The translations under genes were made by a program, and so were the position numbers. The notes beneath the pieces are model-generated. The model saw only the letters and a program-made list of their open reading frames with translations. It ran no database searches and was not told the origin of the DNA. Shown one piece after another: positions 6,101-10,621 of a stretch of 10,621 nucleotides of DNA. The stretch is from Roseiarcus sp035500275 (GTDB lineage: Bacteria > Pseudomonadota > Alphaproteobacteria > Rhizobiales > Beijerinckiaceae), in contig DATJXI010000093.1 of assembly GCA_035500275.1 (NCBI GenBank), positions 1 to 10,621 on the forward strand, read 5' to 3'. Positions within the stretch are counted from its first letter, which is position 1. Every line of letters starts with the position of its first letter.

Positions 6101-6141
6101 AAAAATCAAGGGCGGCGGGCCTTTCTTTGGACCTGCCGCCC
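6101..6141 (-). terminator. rho-independent terminator after the nlpD-like gene
   Basis: Read on the minus strand, GGGCGGCAGG (6141-6132) pairs with the region ending CCGCCGCCC (6118-6110) across an A-rich loop, and the stem is followed by TTGATTTTT (6109-6101). The seven outermost pairs are perfect. It lies 100 bases past the nlpD-like stop and 38 bases before the eamA start, so it should separate the two, or work as an attenuator for eamA. Confidence 0.65.
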
Positions 6142-6202
6142 CTCGCTTCGCCGCATCCAGAATGGCTGTCTCGCGAAAAACCTCCGACGCGGCGCCTCTG
6201 AC

Positions 6203-6222
6203 GTCCAGCGCAGCGTCTGGAC
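6203..6222. repeat. 20-bp palindrome downstream of the nlpD-like gene
   Basis: GTCCAG at 6203-6208 and CTGGAC at 6217-6222 form a six-pair stem around eight bases, 18 bases past the nlpD-like stop. No T-run adjoins it. Bases 6142-6202 around it hold nothing else recognisable. Confidence 0.4.
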
Positions 6223-6240
6223 CTCGTGCCCGCTGCGCTC

Positions 6241-7431
6241 TTAGAGCCCGGCGAGATATTGCGTCGGATCGACCGGCGTCGAGCCTTTGCGCAGCTCGAA
6301 GTGGAGCTGCGGCGCGTTGACGTTGCCGGTGTCCCCGGACTTGGCGATGATCTGGCCCCGCTTGACCGTCTCGCCGCGCTTGACCTCGAGTTCGCCGTTG
6401 TTGGCGTAGGCGGAGACGAAGCCGTTCGGGTGCTTGATGAGCACGAGGTTGCCGTAGCCCTTGAGGCCGTCGCCGGAATAGACCACGACCCCGCTCTCGG
6501 CGGCCCTGACCGAGGTTCCCGCGGGAACCGAGATGTTGATGCCGTCGTTGCCGCCCGCCTTGAAGCCCTCGATGATTCGGCCGCGGGCGGGCCATCGGAA
6601 CTCCGGCGTCGTTCCCGAGGCGTCAGCCTGCTCCGCCGTCTGAGGCGCCCTCGCCTGCGCCGCCTTGGGATCGACCGCGCCGGTCGGCGCGGCGTCGATC
6701 GCCTGCTTCTTCACCGTCGAAGGCTTGACGGGTTCGGCTTTGGCCACGACTTGCGCTTCGCTCTTCGAAGCCGTTTCCGTGCGCTTTTCCTGAGGCTTGG
6801 ACTTGTCGGCGGCCTTCTCGCGATCCTTCTGCGCCTTCTCTTTGTCCTTGTCCTTCTCTTTGTCCTTCGTCTTCTTCGGCTTGGCCTCGGGCTCGTTCGC
6901 GGCGACCTTGGTCGACTTGCTCTCGGCGTCGGCCTTGTCGGAGAAGTTGGCGACCACGCGCCCGCCCGCGTTGTAGACCGGGACGACGATGCGCATCCCG
7001 CTCTTGACCCCGGAGGCGCTCGACAGTCCGTTGGCGCTGAGGAGCGCCTGCGACGGCACGCCATACTTGCGCGACAGGCTCTCCAGGGTCTCGCCTTGGG
7101 CGACCACGACGGGCGATCCTCCGACTGCGGTCCAGCCGGACGCGGACCCTCCGACAGGCGCGGCGGAGGCGGTGGAACTCGTTGTGGCGGGCGAGGCGGA
7201 AGCCACCCTGGCGGCCGGCGCGAGGGGCGTGGAAGTCACCTTTCCCGCCGGCGCCGCGGCCGCGGCAGACGCGTCCGCCGTCTGAGAGCTGAAGGGGTTG
7301 GAGAAGGGGTTGTTGCTGACGTCGAAGCGGGTCACGTCCGAGGAACATCCCGCCAGCCAGAGAAGAGCCAAGCCGGTCAGCGCAAGACGCGGGAAGGCGC
7401 GTCCTTCGAAATACGCAACGCGATCACTCAT
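6241..7431 (-). CDS. NlpD-like lipoprotein with LysM and degenerate M23/LytM domain
   Basis: A 396-residue envelope protein. Signal peptide with lipobox LWLAGC, lipidated Cys29; an Ala/Ser/Thr-rich linker; LysM at about 108-152 (VVVAQGETLESLSRKYGVPS, ending MRIVVP), which binds peptidoglycan; a Lys/Glu/Asp-rich linker at about 182-220; then M23/LytM at about 278-385 (WPARGRIIEGF, GLKGYGNLVLIKH, LHFELRKG). Metal ligands of active M23 peptidases are lost: HxxxD is NDGIN (Asn295, Asn299), the YAH site is YANN and HxH is QLH (Gln376). As in E. coli NlpD/EnvC this points to an activator of cell-wall amidases at division rather than an enzyme. ATG 7431 is chosen because it directly gives the signal peptide; a TTG at 7482 would add 17 residues. 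The usual surE-pcm neighbours are not present here. Confidence 0.88.
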   Translation of the reverse strand: MSDRVAYFEGRAFPRLALTGLALLWLAGCSSDVTRFDVSNNPFSNPFSSQTADASAAAAAPAGKVTSTPLAPAARVASASPATTSSTASAAPVGGSASGWTAVGGSPVVVAQGETLESLSRKYGVPSQALLSANGLSSASGVKSGMRIVVPVYNAGGRVVANFSDKADAESKSTKVAANEPEAKPKKTKDKEKDKDKEKAQKDREKAADKSKPQEKRTETASKSEAQVVAKAEPVKPSTVKKQAIDAAPTGAVDPKAAQARAPQTAEQADASGTTPEFRWPARGRIIEGFKAGGNDGINISVPAGTSVRAAESGVVVYSGDGLKGYGNLVLIKHPNGFVSAYANNGELEVKRGETVKRGQIIAKSGDTGNVNAPQLHFELRKGSTPVDPTQYLAGL

Positions 7432-7702
7432 GTGCTGGGAACCCACGGACACGCGACTGAAAACACCGACAATCTGAGACAATCGAGTTAAGGGAAGGTT
7501 TAAGATGAATTCTTCATGAGGAGGTTTGTCGGACTCTGCCCTAAATTCTGTGGGGGTGTGGCGCCGCAGCCGAAGGCCTTCGCGCTCACACGGCCATGGC
7601 GACCCCGGTAGAGCAAATTACGAGGCGAAGCTTTCGTCGGTCTCGGCGGCCCGCCGACCTCGGAAAGGATCAATTTCCGGATTCTTTGCGCGGACTGTCT
7701 GG
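7432..7702. other. intergenic region between the nlpD-like and yihY genes
   Basis: No supported gene. It must hold the promoter of the nlpD-like gene and the 3' end of the yihY-like transcript. Seen here: a repeated GATTGTC (two copies within about 7464-7486 on the minus strand), an ATGAA-TTC-TTCAT hairpin near 7505-7517, and the perfect 12-bp palindrome CGAAGGCCTTCG at 7571-7582. No clear -35/-10 pair or terminator with a T-run stands out. Confidence 0.4.
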
Positions 7703-8551
7703 CTACGGCGCAGCGCTGTCCTTGGCCTTCCGGCGCGCCCTCAGGATCGCCGCATTGAGTTCGCCCCCGAAGACGAACAACAGGGAAACCCAGTAGAGAT
7801 ACACCAGCGCAATCATTGCCGAGGCGAGGCCGGCGTACATCGAGATATAATTGCGCACGAATTCGCTCAGGTAAGCGCCGAACGCCTCGCCAAAGGCGAT
7901 GCTGGCGACGAAGGTCAGCCCGACCCCTGGAAGAAGATCGACCATCCTCGGCCGGTGCGCCGGCAAGAGGAAATGCGCGAGAAAGAGCGAGGCCGCGAGC
8001 ATGAACGCCGCGACCCCGAGACGAATCACAGTGAGGAGTTCGTGGGAACGGGTCAGGCCAGGCGCGATGACCTCTATCGTGGAGACGATGAGCGGGCCCA
8101 GCACGACCAGGAAGGCCATCGCGAGCAGCGCCAGGGACCCGATCAGTACGAGCCCTAGGGACTGGAGCCGTAGGAGCCACCAGGGGCGGACCTCGACGAG
8201 GCCATAGGCGCGATTGAGCCCAACGCGCAGCGCCTCGATCGCGCTCGAGGCGAAATAGGAGGAAAGCACTGCGCCGAGGGTCAGGAGTCCCCCGCGCGGG
8301 GCGGTCAGGACGCTCTGGACTTCCTGCGCGATCGGCCGAGCCACAACCTCCGGCCATTCGGCGAAGATGAGATGAGCCGCCTCCTTGGCGAGATCGGCGG
8401 AACCGAAAAACCCGGCCAGCGCCGCCACGAAAATGAGGAACGGGAACAGCGACGTTAGCAGCGAGAGACCGATGTAGCTTGCGATCGCCCAGCCGTCGTC
8501 AGCGAGAAACTTCTCGCCCGCGCTCCATAGGATCGAACCAAACTTCGACAC
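7703..8551 (-). CDS. YihY/BrkB-family inner membrane protein
   Basis: A 282-residue integral membrane protein of the YihY/virulence factor BrkB family. Marks are AIASYIGLSLLTSLFPFLIF in the first helix, the SYFASSAIEALRVGLNRAYG segment after the second, WWLLRLQSLGLVLIGSLALL, and the closing YLYWVSLLFVFGGELNAAI, all characteristic. About six membrane spans are expected. The family was once called ribonuclease BN by mistake; its real function is unknown and transport has been suggested. The start is GTG (8551-8549) with GAGG about nine bases upstream. Basic residues (RARRKAK) form a cytoplasmic tail. It is divergent from the acyl-CoA dehydrogenase gene, sharing a 159-bp spacer. Confidence 0.9.
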   Translation of the reverse strand: MSKFGSILWSAGEKFLADDGWAIASYIGLSLLTSLFPFLIFVAALAGFFGSADLAKEAAHLIFAEWPEVVARPIAQEVQSVLTAPRGGLLTLGAVLSSYFASSAIEALRVGLNRAYGLVEVRPWWLLRLQSLGLVLIGSLALLAMAFLVVLGPLIVSTIEVIAPGLTRSHELLTVIRLGVAAFMLAASLFLAHFLLPAHRPRMVDLLPGVGLTFVASIAFGEAFGAYLSEFVRNYISMYAGLASAMIALVYLYWVSLLFVFGGELNAAILRARRKAKDSAAP

Positions 8552-8710
8552 ATGCGCCTCGTCAGCCTGCCGGATCCTTCTTCAACGCAATTTGGCGGCC
8601 CACGAGCCGCTGCGCCACTGCCCTGGTGGATTGGGCCGTCAAAAAGACGCATTGCAACAAAAGCCGCGGCGAAGCATGCTGCGCCGCAACAGTTAGGAGA
8701 TTGGCTCCCC
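8552..8710. other. divergent spacer between yihY and mcd
   Basis: This 159-bp stretch should carry the promoters for both genes. The mcd frame is open throughout from an ATG at 8552, but the encoded residues (Pro/Ala/Arg-rich) do not look like the enzyme. A TTGCAA near 8652 is the only -35-like word noticed, with a poor -10 (CATGCT). The Shine-Dalgarno AGGAG at 8695-8699 supports the start at 8711. Confidence 0.4.
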
Positions 8711-10378
8711 GTGACGTTTGACGTTCTCGCCCGACAGGCCGAGTCCGCCGCCCAGAGGGTGCTCGACCGCGCCCTCGCGGCCATGCGCGACAGGATCTTC
8801 CTTACGGGCAGGCTGGACGCGGCGAAGCTGGAGGCCGAGCAACACGCGGCGCATGGGATCGCCTGGCTTGCGACCTATGTCGAGGCGATCCGCCAAATGA
8901 CGGCATACGCGAGCCGCATGGGCGAAGAGAGACGTTTTGGCGCTGCGGAAGAGCTGCTGACCCGCATCGGCATTGGCGAATATCTCGCGCAGATCCTTGG
9001 CGGGATCCCGATGAACCAGGGCGAAATCGTCCGCCTTTCCGACTTCGGCCTCATGGATTCGGAAGTAAAACCGTTCCGTGAGGCGCCCGCCGTCGAAGCA
9101 TTTCTCAAGTCGGGAAACACAGCCGATAACCGCGCCGCGCTCGCTGCGCTCATTCGCGATGAGCATGGCGGCGTTATCGGCGATCCGGGCCTGGATGAGA
9201 CATTCGACGCCATCCGCGCCGAAATGCGGCGCTTCGCAGACGCGGAAGTCGTCCCTCATGCTCAGGGTTGGCACCGCGCTAACGCCTATATCCCGCTGGA
9301 AGTCATTGTGCGCCTTTCCGAGATGGGCGTGTTCGGGCTCACGATCCCGGAAGCCTACGGCGGCATGGGACTCGGCAAGGTGGCCATGTGCGTGGTCTCG
9401 GAGGAACTGTCGCGCGGCTATATCGGCGTGGGTTCGCTCGGAACCCGCTCCGAGATCGCCGCCGAGCTGATCGGCCTCGGCGGGGCTGAGGAGCAAAGGA
9501 CGAGGTATTTGCCGAAGATCGCGAGCGGCGAGATCCTGCCGACTGCGGTCTTCACCGAGCCCAATTTCGGCTCCGACCTCGGGTCACTACGGACGCGGGC
9601 CTTACGCGACGGCGACGCTTACGTCATCAGCGGAAACAAGACCTGGATCACCCATCCCGTCCGCGCAGACCTCATGACGCTGCTTGCCCGCACCGACCCG
9701 AATGAGCCCGGCTACAAAGGTCTCTCGATGTTCCTCATCGAAAAGCCGCGCGGGACGGACGCCGACCCCTTCCCGGCCCCCGGAATGTCGGGCGGAGAAA
9801 TTGAGGTCCTCGGCTACCGCGGCATGAAGGAATATGAGATCGCATTTGACGGGCTGCGCGTTCCCGAAGAGGCGCTGCTCGGCGGCGTCGAGGGACAAGG
9901 TTTCAAGCAATTGATGGCGACTTTCGAATCGGCGCGCATCCAAACCGCCGCGCGCGCCGTCGGCGTCGCGCAATCCGCGTTTGAGCTCGGGCTGCGCTAC
10001 GCGAAGGAGCGCGTCCAGTTTGGCAAGCCGCTCATCGATTTCCCTCGCGTGGCGGACAAACTCGCGCTGATGGCGACGGAAATTCACATCGCCCGGCAGA
10101 TCACTTATTTCGCCGGCCGCGCCAAGGACGCAGGCCGGCGCTGCGATCTCGAAGCCGGGATGGCGAAGCTCTTGGCGGCGCGGGTGGCGTGGGCCGCGGC
10201 GGATAACGCTCTGCAGATCCACGGCGGCAACGGCTTTGCGCTCGAATATCCGATCTCGCGCGTCCTGTGCGACGCGCGTATCCTCAACATTTTCGAAGGC
10301 GCTGCCGAAATTCAAGCGCAGGTGATCGCGCGCCGGCTGCTCGAGGAGAAGGCGGACGGCGCGACCGTGGACGCATGA
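8711..10378 (+). CDS. mcd: acyl-CoA dehydrogenase, probable (2S)-methylsuccinyl-CoA dehydrogenase
   Basis: A 555-residue FAD enzyme. Residues about 160-555 are a complete acyl-CoA dehydrogenase: GVFGLTIPEAYGGMGLG, the FAD/substrate loop FTEPNFGSDL (281-290), KTWITHP (310-316), RVQFGKPLIDFPRV, IHGGNGFALEYPISRV and the catalytic base Glu529 in NIFEGAAEIQ. Ahead lies an extension of about 155 residues (EQHAAHGIAWLATYVEAIRQ, IGEYLAQILGGIPMNQGEIV). This layout and length fit methylsuccinyl-CoA dehydrogenase, which makes mesaconyl-CoA in the ethylmalonyl-CoA pathway used by serine-cycle methylotrophs and others for glyoxylate supply. GTG 8711 is chosen for AGGAG 11 bases upstream; the frame is open to 8552. 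No other pathway gene is in the window, so the exact substrate rests on the extension. A different acyl-CoA dehydrogenase is the alternative. Confidence 0.78.
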   Translation: MTFDVLARQAESAAQRVLDRALAAMRDRIFLTGRLDAAKLEAEQHAAHGIAWLATYVEAIRQMTAYASRMGEERRFGAAEELLTRIGIGEYLAQILGGIPMNQGEIVRLSDFGLMDSEVKPFREAPAVEAFLKSGNTADNRAALAALIRDEHGGVIGDPGLDETFDAIRAEMRRFADAEVVPHAQGWHRANAYIPLEVIVRLSEMGVFGLTIPEAYGGMGLGKVAMCVVSEELSRGYIGVGSLGTRSEIAAELIGLGGAEEQRTRYLPKIASGEILPTAVFTEPNFGSDLGSLRTRALRDGDAYVISGNKTWITHPVRADLMTLLARTDPNEPGYKGLSMFLIEKPRGTDADPFPAPGMSGGEIEVLGYRGMKEYEIAFDGLRVPEEALLGGVEGQGFKQLMATFESARIQTAARAVGVAQSAFELGLRYAKERVQFGKPLIDFPRVADKLALMATEIHIARQITYFAGRAKDAGRRCDLEAGMAKLLAARVAWAAADNALQIHGGNGFALEYPISRVLCDARILNIFEGAAEIQAQVIARRLLEEKADGATVDA

Positions 10379-10395
10379 CGCTAGACCTCATGTTC

Positions 10396-10419
10396 GCGGG
10401 CCCCGGCACGGTGGCCCGC
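10396..10419 (+). other. hairpin after mcd
   Basis: GCGGGCC (10396-10402) and GGCCCGC (10413-10419) pair perfectly around a ten-base loop, 17 bases past the mcd stop. It is followed by CCTTTCG, a weak T-run. It may be the mcd terminator or a stem of the IS110 guide RNA. Confidence 0.45.
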
Positions 10420-10446
10420 CCTTTCGTGCAGGTAAGAACGAGGGTT

Positions 10447-10463
10447 GCTCGGGCACGCCGAGC
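10447..10463 (+). other. second hairpin upstream of the IS110 gene
   Basis: GCTCGG (10447-10452), loop GCACG, CCGAGC (10458-10463), six perfect pairs. It lies 27 bases before the IS110 start, in the region where IS110-group elements carry their non-coding end. Confidence 0.4.
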
Positions 10464-10490
10464 CTTAGCCTCATGCACGCAGGGCGGACC

Positions 10491-10621
10491 ATGGGAAGGC
10501 ATGGCGAAGTTTTTGTGGCTTTTGACGTCGCCAAGAAGAAGCACGCCGTGGCGATCGCAGAAGGCGGCCGCAGCGGGGAAGTCCGGTTTCTCGACGATGT
10601 CGAAAACAGCCCAGGACCGAT
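10491..10621 (+). CDS. IS110-family transposase, 5' part (runs off the window)
   Basis: The first 43 codons of an IS110 transposase: GRHGEVFVAFDVAKKKHAVA, then IAEGGRSGEVRFLDDVENSP, which is the usual start in rhizobial members. The Asp in AFDVAKKKH is the first of the DEDD residues of the RuvC-like catalytic domain. An in-frame ATG at 10473 could add six residues; 10491 is chosen because the family normally begins with M-x-R-H-G. The gene is open to the window edge, so intactness cannot be judged. It follows the complete mcd gene by 112 bases in the same orientation, so the insertion lies just outside mcd. IS110 elements have no long terminal repeats and their left end cannot be fixed here. 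Confidence 0.8.
   Translation, partial: MGRHGEVFVAFDVAKKKHAVAIAEGGRSGEVRFLDDVENSPGP

Noticed and set aside
6226..7491. Plus-strand open frame of 421 codons opposite the nlpD-like gene
   Set aside because: Low-complexity Arg/Gly/Leu sequence without a domain; the minus strand has a clear lipoprotein with LysM and LytM.
8552..8710. ATG at 8552 as the start of the acyl-CoA dehydrogenase
   Set aside because: The extra 53 residues are Pro/Arg-rich and unlike the enzyme, and a Shine-Dalgarno sequence sits before GTG 8711.
1..10621. Composite IS110 transposon spanning the whole window
   Set aside because: The left IS110 piece is only a C-terminal scrap on the opposite strand, the families lack terminal repeats, and the genes between are ordinary chromosomal ones.

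Overview
The window is GC-rich DNA that reads as an alphaproteobacterial chromosome, most likely a Rhizobiales methylotroph of the Methylocystis/Methylosinus kind. That placement is inference. It rests on the base composition, on a gene resembling methylsuccinyl-CoA dehydrogenase of the ethylmalonyl-CoA pathway, and on a set of typically alphaproteobacterial families. No rRNA, tRNA or CRISPR array was seen.

Left end (1-985) is a graveyard of mobile DNA. The middle part of an ornithine cyclodeaminase gene enters from the left edge and breaks off near base 139. It abuts a minus-strand scrap of an IS110-type transposase C-terminus, then a frameshifted plus-strand scrap of an IS1182-like transposase C-terminus. 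Next comes an internally deleted IS630-family element that keeps both terminal inverted repeats and a TA on each side. The IS630 element sits exactly at the stop codon of the next gene.

Central housekeeping part (982-4524): a minus-strand pair made of an A-type iron-sulfur carrier and a short TfoX N-domain protein, overlapping as GTGA; a possible 43-residue single-span membrane protein on the plus strand; then a plus-strand pair, a DUF2252 protein with kinase-like motifs and a DUF815 AAA-type ATPase. Two perfect GC-rich hairpins follow the ATPase stop directly.

Gene-poor stretch (4525-5189): it holds a 115-bp degraded copy of the 3' end of the neighbouring eamA transporter gene and a long interrupted inverted repeat rich in T and A runs. 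No convincing gene is visible.

Minus-strand envelope genes (5190-8551): an EamA/DMT transporter, a lipoprotein with LysM and a catalytically degenerate M23/LytM domain (NlpD-like, probably an amidase activator), and a YihY/BrkB-family membrane protein. A good rho-independent terminator separates the nlpD-like gene from eamA.

Right end (8552-10621): a divergent plus-strand acyl-CoA dehydrogenase with a long N-terminal extension, best read as methylsuccinyl-CoA dehydrogenase (mcd). About 110 bp further on begins an IS110-family transposase that runs off the window. The short gap before it carries two hairpins and could include the end of that element and its guide (bridge) RNA.

Nothing here proves a new multi-gene system. 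The points most worth a second look are the IS110 5' region, the IS630 deletion derivative, the duplicated eamA tail with its neighbouring inverted repeat, and the DUF2252-DUF815 pair.
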